From Branchiostoma floridae (lineage: Eukaryota; Chordata; Leptocardii; Amphioxiformes; Branchiostomatidae): 64,000 bases of DNA. Numbering within the stretch: the first letter of the stretch is position 1; each line of letters opens with the position of its first letter. The stretch lies in NCBI RefSeq assembly GCF_000003815.2, contig NC_049983.1, positions 12,369,454 to 12,433,453 on the forward strand, written 5' to 3'. Below, one piece after another: positions 36,975 through 49,570 of the stretch. A model generated the notes under the pieces. It saw only the letters and a list, made by a program, of their open reading frames with translations, ran no database searches and was not told where the DNA came from. The position numbers and the translations under genes were made by a program.

Positions 36975-39900
36975 ATGTTTACTTTAAGGAGTCTGGTCTC
37001 TGCGGCGAGGATTGCATGCTATGCCAGGCCGAGAATACTTGAGAAGTCTTGGCAGCAAGGCCAAGTGTATCTTGGCGCTTCCACTTTTGGTGTGTATCTC
37101 TTCAGTTTGGCTGTTGTGGCATGTGGTTCTATTGTCTGTCAAAAGAATGAATTGGCTAGACAAGGGGGCATGACGATATAAAGAGATTGTCTATTGCTTG
37201 TGTCAGAGGGCTTAGTCATTGTAATTATGAATAATTGTAGGCTGTGAGCCAGCGAGTTAGCAAATTGTTAGATTGGGGAGGTGTTACCAAAAGAGTTAGT
37301 TTTAAAAAAGCAAATTACACGTATCAAGAAGACATTAGTCTTAAAGGGATGTAGTCTTGTAGAGATAGACCAGAATTTGATTACTATGATTGTGAATGCA
37401 TGGTAAGCACTTTATCCTAGCTAGATTGTGACAGTTATGCAAATTTAATGATGTGAGTTAGAAGTAGCACCCGATAGGTCATAAGATGTGTTGGTTTTAC
37501 ATCATGATTTGATAACTGCAAATTTAGATTACTGTTTTGAGTATTTGTGTTTTTATGTTTGTTCAGTGTCTGGTTTTGTGGTGGTGCTTCGTAACACAGG
37601 TATTGATACAAAACCCTGTGACAATATATGATATTGCACCATATGGTGTGTAATTACATTAGCATCAGTGGTGTTGAATGAAAAGCTGATGGTACTGTAA
37701 GTAATATCTGAAATTTCTTCCTGCATCTAGGGAATAACAGGTAAATTGAGATGTAATGACTATATGTCTATAGTTTGGATCAATATTACTTTTTATTAGC
37801 AAAAACAGCATAAAATGATTAAAACCCCAGATTTACCCATGTGCTGTCTTGCAGATTCATAACAGCCAGTCATGAACTTCTGCAGACTTAATGATCCGTC
37901 CTGTCAGCGTAATTAGATATTGGGAGAAGAACCCATAAATCAATAGTCACATGCTCATCGTGATTCAACCAAAACGCTGTAATAATCTAATGGGAAGAGA
38001 GGAATTACTGCTATGCTGCTTGCTGCATTTTGTATTTATTTCACATACTAAACAACATATCTACTCAGCAGTGCAAGAATGTTTGGAGAGAGTTGTCAGG
38101 AGAAATAATGTGACAACAACATTTTATATGAGGATTATTGTAATTTACCAGCTGGCACCATAATTGATATTAATTGGCTTAAATTGAGACTATTGCAGAC
38201 TGTTGATATTATCATTTGTTTGCTCATCTTGTCTAACAACATTCCTGAAATCAATTCAGTCTTGTCATGCAAAGTAAGATACATACCGTAATTGATTAGA
38301 TCAGTAATTGTCTGAAATATTTAGTAGTACAACAAACCTAGACTAGAGTTGTTGAGAAACACATAGACCTGTTTCTATTCCCTCTTTCAACCTCCTTGAT
38401 CAGAGCTATTGGTTGAACTCATGGACCCAGTCTTCTTGTGACTCAGATCAGAAGACTATCTCAGATTCAGTCACTTTTAGTGACTCATCTTAAGGTCAGA
38501 GTTACAAGCCCTTAGTCATCACATCAAGCATACAGACTGATAGAGCCCAGGTATGTGATAAGCTGTGTTGAGTTAGCTGTGTTGAGTTAGAAATGTTAAT
38601 ACTTTCAAAATAGCTGCATTCCATTGGATAGCCTTACATGAAAAGTGGGTGTCAGTGTCTATTCAGATTCTATGGATGTAACCAAGGATCAATATCGAAT
38701 TATATTACCTACAGTGATTAGTAATTGAAGAAACTGGTGTGAAAGATAATTTTGTCAAGTGTCTGTATGCCCGGTTTAAACAACCATTGACTCCAGGTAC
38801 TAACTTCTCAAATCATTAATCTGTGATTAGTAAGTTGCAGTTGGTATTTCTGTTAAGTCATATTATTGTGGAGTGTTATTAGATCGAGTATCAGTATGTA
38901 TTGTGTCAGACACAAGATATCACTGTGGTATGCCAGGAATGGTAAACAGCTGAAAAACACCCTGAAGGAACATATGTTGAGGTCAGGAAGGAATTTTGCT
39001 GATCTCGCCAAGGGCAAACTTGTTCTAGCACCACATGGCCAGACTGTCCGTTATTGACAGTAACCTCAGCTCACAGAAGTCAGGGTCAGATTTTTTGCTA
39101 CTTCCATGCACTGTAGTAAGTACCACTAGTAGTATGTGTTTCTAAACTCGGCACAAAAAGTTTGGAATATGAACTTTGGCTGATCATAGTTCCGTTGTTT
39201 CTGCATCAATTTTAATGTGTGATATATCAATAGAAAGCGTGTGTGATTTCCTTTCATATGGTATCAAACTCCTTATAATTATAAATTCGTGAAACGAGCA
39301 CCAGGGCTACTTATGTTAGTGGGTCGCGAAAAAAAAGTGCCCAAATTTCAATTTTTGTGTTCAACTCTATATCATCCTGCTGGTATGGGTGTGGGTGTCA
39401 AGGATTCAATCTGTCCTTTTCCACGTAATCTTTGGTATACAGAACTTCCAAGTTTATCTTTAACATTTGGTAAGAGTATATGTGCCCTTTTGACTGTTGG
39501 ATGACCGAATCGAGGCGTAGATGCGGCAAGGAGAATGCCACGCTGACTGTCGCATGGATAGAGCGTAACAGCGCGTAGCGCTTGGTGTGCTGTATGTATG
39601 GCTGCCACAGGAAAAACAAGGTTTAGTATCTTCCCAGACAGGACAACCTCAATGCTGTGAGATACAGGGACACTTCTCCATTCAGTCGCAATGCCTCACC
39701 CCTTCAATATGGGGTCGAATGACATTCTGTAAGATTACACCGCCCGTCCACGCACACAGTCTGCAATGGTCCTTGCTCTGTGGACTGGCGTTGTAGTCTA
39801 ACACTTGCAGAATTGCATTTGGTCCCCCACACATACTGATAAGGTATAACATTGCGACTGCATGGAGAATGGTGTCCCTATATCTCACAGTATTGAGGTT

Positions 39901-42900
39901 GTCCTGTCTGGGAACATGATAAACCTTNNNNNNNNNNNNNNNNNNNNNNNNNNNNNNNNNNNNNNNNNNNNNNNNNNNNNNNNNNNNNNNNNNNNNNNNN
40001 NNNNNNNNNNNNNNNNNNNNNNNNNNNNNNNNNNNNNNNNNNNNNNNNNGGCACATATACTCTTACCAAATGTTAAAGATAAACTTGTATGTTCCGTAGA
40101 CCAAAGATGACGTGAAAAAGGACAGATTGAATCCTTGACACCCACACCCATGTCAGCAGGATGATACAGAGTTGAACACACAAATTGAAATTTGGGCACT
40201 TTTTTTTCGCGACCCACTGACGTAAGTAGCCCTGGTGCTCGTTCCGAGAATTTATAATCATAAGGAGTTTGATACCATATGAAAGGAAATCACACACGCT
40301 TTCTATTGATATATCACACATTAAAATTGATGCAGAAACAGCGGAAATATGATCAGCCAAAGTTCATATTCCAAACTTTTTGTGCCGAGTTTATTTTCGA
40401 ACAATGACGCGTTGACAGTAGTTTTGACCAGCTCTAGTCAGAGGCAGACCGTAGGCAAGACATCCTTTGGCCTTTTCATGTGGTTCTTGAGTTCCAATGA
40501 TGATTCATAGCAATAATAGTATACAGGTTTGGCATTGCTTCTTTGTTTCTTCATCATAAATGTTATCATATACATCACTCAACTATAACACTTAACATGT
40601 GATGTGAGACGTAGGCTAGCTGTAATCTAAAAAGAAAATATGTTATGAAATGGTGATTTATGTTTGTTTGTTTGTGCCGTTATTTACACTTGAAAATGTT
40701 CTATTCAGCCATCGGTGCTGCTTTTTATACGGGTGGGAGGTGTATCAAGAGGACATTTGAAAACATAACAAATGCTTGGTCAACATAGATGACTCAAAAT
40801 TTTATCATTAATACAAATATAGATTCATCTGATGTGACTGAGTTATTCTGAGTTCTAACTGGCTCTTTTTGCATATCTTTAGGGACTTGTAAGCAGCTGG
40901 GAAATTGCAAGATGAGCTTTGACAAGGAAGAACTAAAGAAGAGGCTGACGCCAATCCAGTATGAGGTCACCCAGGAGAAGGGCACAGAGAGGTGAGTGAC
41001 CAACTTTATGATTATCCTGATTGTATCTTCAATGTCAGAACTATATTCCAGCGTGTACTGGTACATGTGACAGCGGGACGTAAGAAACAAAATCTTTCCA
41101 TTCAGAAGAAGTTGTTATTTCTTAAAAGAAGAATGTGGTATCTTCTGACATTTTCTTCAATTATACTGACTCAGGCTGTAAGTAGCAAAACTGCCTAACT
41201 TGCCAGGTTGATTCTGGAAAAGGAATTCTTGACTAACATGCATACTAGTACTCAGTACTGTGTACTACATGTACTAGCCATTTGTTGAAATTCTGCCTAA
41301 CTGTTTGATCATCACAATGTCTGATACAGATGTATCAGGACAGACTCAAGACATATATGAAGGCCATGTTTGATTTCCTTGATATCATTTGTATAGGCTA
41401 AATCCTATTCTGATACACATTTGTACATATCAATCAGTCAGCATTTCAAAATCACCTTGCTCCTTTATCTTTCTCTGGTTTGTTTGTAGGGAAAATTGTC
41501 TTACAAACGAGCTTGAATACAAAAAATCTACTTTGCGGGTTGAGTAGAAAACAATACATTTATAGTAAATGATATATCATTCATTAAGAAGATGTTTGAG
41601 ACTTGAGCAGTGTGTAACATGGATACCTCTCCTGCAGACCTTTTACAGGGGAGTTGAATGATGAGACAAGGCCAGGACTGTACAAGTGTGTGGTATGTGG
41701 AGCTGAACTCTTCAAGTAAGTCACTTTTTCAAATGAATAGAGGAGCCTTATTAATATTATATAAAAGTTGTATCTTTACTGACATATCCTACAGTATTGA
41801 AATTTATTTTTTGTAACTCAGGTAAAACTGTACAGTATTGTCAACTCATATGAAGGAAGTTTCACTGAACCAGTGACCTTCTGCTTTCTAGCATAAATAT
41901 TTCTCCATCAAAAACCAAGCTCTGTAGAAATATTCTCTGGAAGTGATCAGACCAAAAACCATTATGAAACATGCACATGTTACAATGATCTATGTACAGA
42001 ATGTGCAAACGTTTGTTGACCCCAATAGATCTTTGTTTAAACATTAGCTGGAAAATGTTGTCTTGACTGCTTTGACATTTTCCCTGGAGCACAATAATGT
42101 GTTAGTTATTGCATGAGTCAAAGGTGACAAGGTGTTTCATGTCTTGGTGGTGGAACACCTCCAGCAATTTTCTGAATCTTGTCCTCTGTATTTTCAGGTC
42201 AGAGACAAAGTTTGATGCAGGATGTGGTAAGTTGTTAAAAAAACTTAAGTAGTCTTTCATATGAGAATTTGGGGGAGGACATTATGTGGCAGGAAGTTAA
42301 GTTTCTTCCCTAATGCCTTAAAAAGTGTAGGGCAAGCCTAATGCCCAGCATTGATTTAATGGTGTAGTACTGTGTGCGAGTAGCTTGGCAAAAGAATATG
42401 GCTTAGACAGTCTGCATTTTTGTGAAAATGTTTTTGTATGGAAGACAGCCTCTAAGTTTGGAGTTGACCGCATGACAATGCTTGTTAATCTGTCCAATAC
42501 ATTACTTTTACCTTTCTCTTTGAAGTTGACCCACGTGTCAGTGCTAGATTACTTTCTTTGTAATGTCACGTAATTTGCACAGGCAAGCTTTGTCTTCTGG
42601 TTAACTAATGGTCTTGACATGAATGGGCAAGGTGGCATAATGGGGCAGATTGAGCTGATTAGCGAGTGAAGTGTTTGCCTACTCAAATTTAGGTCCTGTT
42701 TTTTGTTGGTTATTCTTAAGCCTGACCAAGACGCCCAATTTGTGTAGACATACACAAAATTAATATAGTGTACAGAAACCTTGACCCCTTGGGGTTCTTT
42801 ATTTTTTTATTTTTTGTTTCTACTGTAAACGCCCCCTGTTTATAAATAATGATGATGAACAAGGTAATCAGAGAGAGCAGATTTTACTCCNNNNNNNNNN

Positions 42901-45900
42901 NNNNNNNNNNNNNNNNNNNNNNNNNNNNNNNNNNNNNNNNNNNNNNNNNNNNNNNNNNNNNNNNNNNNNNNNNNNNNNNNNNNNNNNNNNAACAAACACA
43001 CAAACAAACACACACACATGTATACTCAGAGGCGTACAAATATGCACCACAAACACACACATACACACAGAGGCACTCACACACGACACTCAGAGGCACA
43101 CACTTACGCACCACATACACACATGCACAGAGACACACACATTGACACCACGCACACAGGCACAAAACGAACTTTGAAAACATGATCTCCCTGCCGGAGG
43201 CAATAAGACATGTCAGTACCTTTGAGTATAAGGTCAGCACAAGTATGTAGGGACATGTAGAATCATCCCAATGCCACAAACATGATTCATAGGACCACCC
43301 AGTCGGTAAACATTCCGGTTTGGAATCTCTTGTCCTTTTCATGCTTAGCACTGTTTTGATTCTAGTTTTGACTGACACGTGACATTGAATGTAGTTTGGT
43401 GCTGTGACATCCTCTCAAATCTACTTCTCTATCTGCTGCCAGGAGAATTTGTGTTCTTTTTTACTTGCTCACTCCCTGTACCAAGCTCCCATGGGATGCA
43501 GCTTTAAACCTAACATAAAATGGCAGAAATGTCCTTTGATGTTCTGAAGACAGCGAGGACCATGTCTGAGCTCTGTCACTCCCAGGCTGTCCCTGTAACG
43601 AGAAAATGATTATATTCTGAAAGGCGGCTGTTATTGAAATGTGGTTGTATTGTTGTCGGGAGGACCCATGTTGTGTTGCTGTCTGGGGCACACCGTCGGC
43701 AACAGTACCACCTTACTTTTCCCACCATTGGTACGTTATCTGCGGGTCGCCGCAGGCTTTCACATGGAGATGTACAGGACTGGCAAACAGTGAGCTCCCG
43801 GCACAGCCATTCTTCCATAGCTTAGATAGGAGAACGACTAAATGACCATGCAAGCAAGGTCCACAAATTTTGTGGGAAGACACAACAGTTCCAGTATCTC
43901 CTTCCTTGTTGTTCTTCATCAAATGAAGAGCCATGAACAGTGTATTACTATACAAAGGGCTGTTCCCATGGCTTCTTCTTTTGGACTGTGACTGAGTGAG
44001 TGACCAGTCCATTCACAGCAGTTGTTCTGAAAAGGAGTCTGCCAAAAAAAAAGATATGAAAAATTTCAAAATTTATGTACCAGGCCAGGTGTAGACTAAA
44101 ACATTTATATGTCAATCTTGAAATTCTTTACTTAAGACATATACAAAATAATGAGAAATTTTAAGAGTACACCATCAAGGAGGTTAGTTATAACGTAATG
44201 TTAAGATGTATTTTTCTTCTACTTTCTAGTGCCAATAGATAGAAGGTGACCGGGGAATATGTTTTTGAAAATTTTTGATGGTACCTTTACCATGAAATGA
44301 TAAAGTTATGGCATATACTTTGAGTTGAAGCTGGTACTTTCTGTCTCAAAGTGTTTGCAGTCCCTGGCACTGAGATAGTTAAATTGGTAGCAAAATGTCA
44401 CAAAGTACTTTAATTTGTCAGTTTGTGGTAGTTGTGGTTATGTACAAGCAGTAATAGCAGGATACTTTGTGGTAACCACAATATCCTGTGGTTATAGTAA
44501 CTTCAGTGAAAAGACATGACAGTTCATGTGGTCATGGTAACTGTCTTTAGTCGGAGATAATTAGAAATCACAACATTGTCCTTTGTTGCACTCTGCAGGC
44601 TGGCCATCCTTCTATGATCAGACTGATGAGGGAGCGGTGACGATGACTGAGGATAGCTCCTTAGGCATGATCAGGACAGAGACAACCTGTTCAAAGGTAT
44701 TACATCTGTGTCTTCTTCTAATACAGTACAACAATCAGTTAGGTAGGTAGGTAGGTAGGTTCTGTAGTCTGCAAATCCCATGTCAAGACTCAAAGACATC
44801 ATGCTCTACGATAATGCAGTTCATTGGGAACTTAAGCAACACTCGAACTGTTCACCAACATACTAAACTGCATGAGTAGCAGTACTAGAATACCGTGTAT
44901 AATTTTGACATGCACCTATTTGTCTCTGTATTCCTCTCTATCATACTCAGGGCACAGAGAGCATCACTGTACTCTACTCCTGCCTCGTAAATTAGATTAT
45001 AGACATAAATAGATTTTATCCTCCAAAATCCCACTAAAGGAGCGGTGTCAATTTGATTAAAGACCCCCCTTGGCCTGGACCCTTCCTGCCATATTTGCTG
45101 TTATCAGTTTGCTTTCATGTTCCGAGAGGGCTATTTCTAGCGCTGCATGATGGGATGTTTTGACAGCACGTTCTGTGTTCAGCAAGCAAGAATGTTAACA
45201 TACTTTAGAGTAAGACCAAACAGGTATGGTCTCCCCTGACACATTTGGGTCCACGAAAGTTGATGTGAAAATGAAGACTCGTGCTGTGCAAATGTAGGAG
45301 TCGTACAAGATTTTCAGTCAAATTTAGGAGTTGTGTGAGTTTGCCAAATTTATCAAGATAGGTCATCCAACTATGAATATTCTTGTGACTGATTTTTGAA
45401 CTAATGAGATATTCAATTTTTTGGTCAAAACCCTTGCAAAGAGAGTTCTAGTCAACAAAGTAACACAGTAAGAATGTTGTGTTGACCTGTAATACTGTCT
45501 CAAGGAAAAGACAATTTCCTGAATGGTCAGATTTTTGTTTTTATTGTTGCACATGTACATAAATAATATAAACTTACTTGAAACAAACAAACATGTATCA
45601 CAATGTCAACCAGACAACCACAGCTTAGGTGTTAACTGAAAGTGGAAATTGTTGTAGCAGGTCATTTTCCAACTTGACGTTGAGCTGGCCCCACAACCCC
45701 TGGACCACCTAAACCGACTGTATGGGTTGACCAAGGGTTGACATTGACTGGTGCATGGTACTTTAGCCATTGTCATTAAGGTGCTTACACAAACACCAAA
45801 TCACATTAAGGTGTTTGTGGAATAAATCAACCCTTTGGGAATGTGCGGCCTTGAAATAATGGGAATGATTGAGAGGTGTGCTTAGCTGCGGTGAAACAGG

Positions 45901-48900
45901 AGCCAGGTTTGGTTTACCTGGGCCCAGCCAACCATGCATACAACTGGGACTTCAAAGCTTGCTATCACCTTACCCTAATGACAGTATGATTTATGACATT
46001 GTAGGAGAATCTCCTACCGGTCTAACAGGTAATAACATCTGAGCAGATTCACCTGTGGTGACACTTGTCACACTAACACGAGTTTTCCAAAGTTCCACAG
46101 CTTTTCCTTGGGATGATTTTATCTCAAACTTATTCAGCAACTTTTGGTCTATTTTGAGTACTGTTGTTGGTCATCAAAAAAGTACATGTCGTGGCCTAAG
46201 ATGGCTAGCCTTACATTAAGTTACTTACCCTTGTCCATGATATGGGAAGTATCATTCCTATAGTTCTGCTTTGCTTCATTAGCCTGCATCTCACACTTAT
46301 TCAACTTAAGTCCTATCCCCAGTTCTTTATAGCATAAATCACACCCAAACAAGTCTGGTATACAGGCCATATGTTTGCGTAAGACCTGCGGGGGAATAAA
46401 TGGCAAAAATTCCTCAGTTGCAGGTATACACCTGCATTATCTCCAGACTCTGCAGGTAGCCTTGCCGAGATGTTTACCTCTTCATGGTAGAAAAGCTGCC
46501 TAAACAGGCTAACCTTTGCCTTAACCCTTGCTGAAGTAAACTGATGCTTACAGGGCTGGACTGCCTGAAGACTTAGCTCTTCAAAGAACATCCCTACAAT
46601 TATGAGTAAGTATGTGAATCACAGTCGATCCTGTATTATCTGAGAAGGCTCTACACTACAGGCACCTTGCCCCGGGGCAGCTCCAGTATTTCAATACCTT
46701 CAATGTTTCATTGTGTGGGTCCTCCATGTGTGATAGATTACTAATTACATATTTGCCAAACCTTTAATCACCTGCCTGAGGAAGACTGCTGCAGTGGTAA
46801 CTTTGATGGTTGATCTGGTGTTGGTTGAGATATGGACTTCCCTGTCCAGTGACTGTGTTAGTGATTTACTAGCCACTGCTCATGTTGTCCTGAACTTTTG
46901 AACTCAGGAGCACCTCCGGGTGTGCATTTCACACCCATCCAGGCAAATCAGGTGTTGAATCATGAAAGGACATGTTGGGAGGGGTATAGCCAGCCCTCAG
47001 GCCTCCAAATTACTCCTTATTTCCGATCAGTACTGCAACTAGAGCATGTGCCCTCTCTGTCTGTGCCCTCTCTTTGTCAATCAGAAATCAACCCAGTCAC
47101 TGATGTATGAGACAGGAAGGTTCCTAGATTTTGGACCATACCTTTGATGTTATTGTCAGTGAATGGCTTGAGTGTAATGTTTCTGAAGAGTGGCCATGTA
47201 CAAGTTGTGGGGGGCTTACCTGTTGTATGAAACAGTGACCTGCTGACTCACCAAATCTGTTTATTTATTTATTTATTGGTTTGGCTGTTCAGAACACACA
47301 GTCAGGGCTGCCCAACAACCAAATCTATACAAGAGTCTGATGTACCAATTAACTTACCCACATAATCAACCTCCATTTGATTGATCCACATAGTTTCCAT
47401 ACAGACGATGTCTTCTTGAGTGCTTGAGTGGTGTACAAATGTATAGATATTAGATAGAGATTAACAGATGTACCTTAGCTGGTAATAAGAAGAGGAGTCA
47501 ATGTAGAATAGAAATGGGATGCTATATGGTCATACCTTCCCCAAGGTCCTCACTATCAGATCCAAGTTTAAGATTTATGTTGCTTGTTTCCTCACCTGTA
47601 AGTATTAGATATTGTGTCATGCAACATTGAATCTGAACCTGCCCTATCCTATTGGATTATTCCATAGACTGAGGAAAATGTGATCATATAATGATACAAT
47701 TACAACTTACATGAATGTGGTTTTAAGTTTTGGCATGCCAATGGCAGGAAGAGAAAACAAACTCCATTAATGTAGGAATGGGAATATGTCTCTTTATCTC
47801 TTACATAAAGCTGTCATTAACACTTGCTGCTCCTGATGTGAGCCATTAGTTGCAGATAAGTCCCAGATAACCATTAAGGGTGGGGGCATCACACCTGCTG
47901 TAGCATTCTGTAGACACTGGGAATGCAGTGGGCGAAAAGGGTAAACGGATTAAGCATAGTGATTCACATTGCAATCTGTTTTGAAGGAGCTCTGGAATCA
48001 AACAAATAAGTCCTGATGCCTTTCATGCTAAGATGTTTTGACTTTGGGAAGTTAAGTCCATGGAAACCCACTCAGCTCGAACTGATTCCTGAACTTGACT
48101 GCTGAGGTAAAGGATAGATAACTTGACTATTCTGACTATCTAAGACAGTAGTAATGATTTTATTTATTCTTACATCAGGAGTGTTTATATTATTTGTTCT
48201 GGGCAGGCTAGCAGCACTAAACTTACTACAAATATTATCTCAAGTTCTCAGCAAATACATTCTCATAATGGTGTTAGATCTAGGACACCTTTACATTTAA
48301 CATTTAGGTTCTTATCTGACTAAACTGCAAACTTTGTGGGGAAACTCCATGGAAAGCAGCTCTTCTCAAAAGGTCAAGGCACAGTCAGCATAAATCATAA
48401 TTCCTTTTATGATTCAGGTCACTTCTGATGTTCAGTACTACATAGATAGAAACCACCTGTCCACATGTAACTGCTCAAACAATTTTTAAGGAAAGTGAAC
48501 TCCATTTGCATGGATATATATCTGTGTTACTGTTAGAGGGGCAAGAAATGACATTTTACGTAATGTCAACATGATAACTTGACAGAAAAGGGAAAAACAA
48601 GCCACCCTGAATAATATACCAAAAGTCTGACCTAACCAGAGGCTTGCATTGTTGAGTCCCCCTGTCCTTGCCAGTCCAGTCAGGTCATTGACTGTACACA
48701 TTGCCATGTGTACAGTCATCCCTCCCTATCCACAACAAAAGAAGGTATTCCCCTCCTATTGTTGCAGTTATCACAGTAAATCTGTGTTAAGCCATGCTGA
48801 AATGTAACTACACACCCCTTTCCACTATATGGGAACACCCATTTGTACAGTATAATTATTTAGCACTTAGTCTAAGATATTGAAACTCAACATGTAAGCT

Positions 48901-49570
48901 AAGGTTCTTTAGGTTGGACTGACACGTTTACTCTAATTGGTTACTCTCTGGCAAGTTGCTCTGTCATTGTCGTATGCCGACTATAATTATAAAGCCTGAC
49001 AATGAGGGGTTTAGTCATCTGTACAGTAATTTCTTGGACACCCAGGCACTGGGTTGATCCCAACTGGCAAAGCCTGATGTAAAGATCTGGGGTTGTACTC
49101 TGGATTTGTTTTCAGCAAATCAAATTTAATTCAAGTGACATATTTTATGCCCTATAAAGTAATCTGTGGAATGCTATATTCGCCCTGGACGTTAAGAAAG
49201 GTGGGTGGGGAGTGAAGAAGCTCACATTGTATGCTCCGGAACCGATGTGAGTTCAACAACCTCTGCTTCCCCCTGTTGATATCCCTCCTTTTGACTCAAT
49301 ATCGCTCCCTTTGAGTCACAGTGGGTCTGACTTTGGGTCTGCAGTTATGCTGATATCTGTCTGACCATTTTTGCAGAGTCAAGTCTGTGTTCATATATAA
49401 GCTGCTAACATGTTTGTTGTCCTCCCATCCCCCAGTGTGGAGCCCATCTCGGCCATGTGTTTGACGATGGTCCCAAGCCCACCGGCCAGCGCTTCTGTAT
49501 CAACTCTGCATCGCTCAAGTTCGACCCCAAGAAATCTGCCAAGAAGGAAGAACCCAAGTCAGAGCTGTGA
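36975..49570 (+). CDS. MSRB3: MSRB3-like methionine-R-sulfoxide reductase, 187 aa (six exons)
   Basis: Reduces methionine-R-sulfoxide in proteins, a repair enzyme against oxidation. Exons 36975-37089, 40883-40991, 41638-41715, 42198-42226, 44599-44696 and 49436-49570 sum to 564 nt in frame. Residues 1-~38 ([20 protein letters not shown]) are Arg/Ala/Ser-rich without acids, a mitochondrial presequence. The SelR core has [20 protein letters not shown], two zinc CxxC pairs (CVVCG, CSKCG), GCGWPSF with the usual resolving cysteine, [19 protein letters not shown], and the catalytic Cys in RFCINSASL. So it is a Cys-type enzyme, not a selenoprotein. The C-terminus is KSEL, an ER-retrieval-like signal as in human MSRB3 (KAEL). 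Exon 4 is a 29-nt microexon. Introns are long (3.8 and 4.7 kb), holding a foldback transposon, microsatellites and no other gene I can support. Downstream neighbour: HMGA2-like. Confidence 0.93.
39145..40391. mobile_element. Long-TIR (foldback) DNA transposon, ~1.25 kb, TA-flanked
   Basis: The left arm from 39145 and right arm to 40391 are inverted copies over roughly 540 bp each, with few differences. Only ~160 bp between about 39690 and 39850 is unique. Ends read AACTCGGCACAAAAAG and its complement, with TA on both sides (39143-39144, 40392-40393), as for Tc1/mariner-type target sites. No transposase is evident in the readable part. The right arm contains a 122-N gap opposite left-arm sequence around 39490-39610. 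ORFs on each strand over the arms are mirror images of the repeat, not genes. Confidence 0.8.
39928..40049. other. Assembly gap (122 N) inside the foldback element
   Basis: It lies in the right arm of the inverted repeat. Its position suggests the long hairpin caused the sequencing or assembly failure. Confidence 0.99.
42891..42990. other. Assembly gap (100 N) beside CA-rich satellite
   Basis: Exactly 100 N directly before the ACAC-rich repeat in MSRB3 intron 4. Real size unknown. Confidence 0.99.
42991..43166. repeat. Degenerate CA-rich minisatellite
   Basis: CACACA runs alternate with variants such as CAGAGGCAC and GCACCACA over about 175 bp. The array probably continues into the adjoining gap. 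Confidence 0.85.
44739..44761. repeat. (GGTA)n microsatellite
   Basis: Five TAGG/GGTA units in the last MSRB3 intron, 45 bp after the exon end. Confidence 0.95.
47260..47335. mobile_element. Possible LINE 3'-end relic
   Basis: A (TTTA)n run is followed by a short stretch with the look of the complement of a LINE tail (GTTCAGAACACACAGTCAGG). It resembles the layout at 33046-33120 but has no coding remnant. It could be a plain microsatellite. The rest of the 44.7-49.4 kb intron shows nothing I can name. Confidence 0.25.

Noticed and set aside
39289-40217. Mirror-image ORFs over the foldback arms
   Set aside because: They are the two arms of one inverted repeat read on opposite strands, without protein-family features.
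46221-46591. Minus-strand ORFs in the last MSRB3 intron
   Set aside because: No domain and overlapping frames in AT-rich intron DNA.
46776-46820. Possible 3'-end motif of a Penelope-like element (CCTGAGGAAGACTGCTGCAG)
   Set aside because: Only a short, degenerate match to the CCTGAAGAAG...CGAAACG pattern, with no reverse transcriptase or GIY-YIG remnant nearby.
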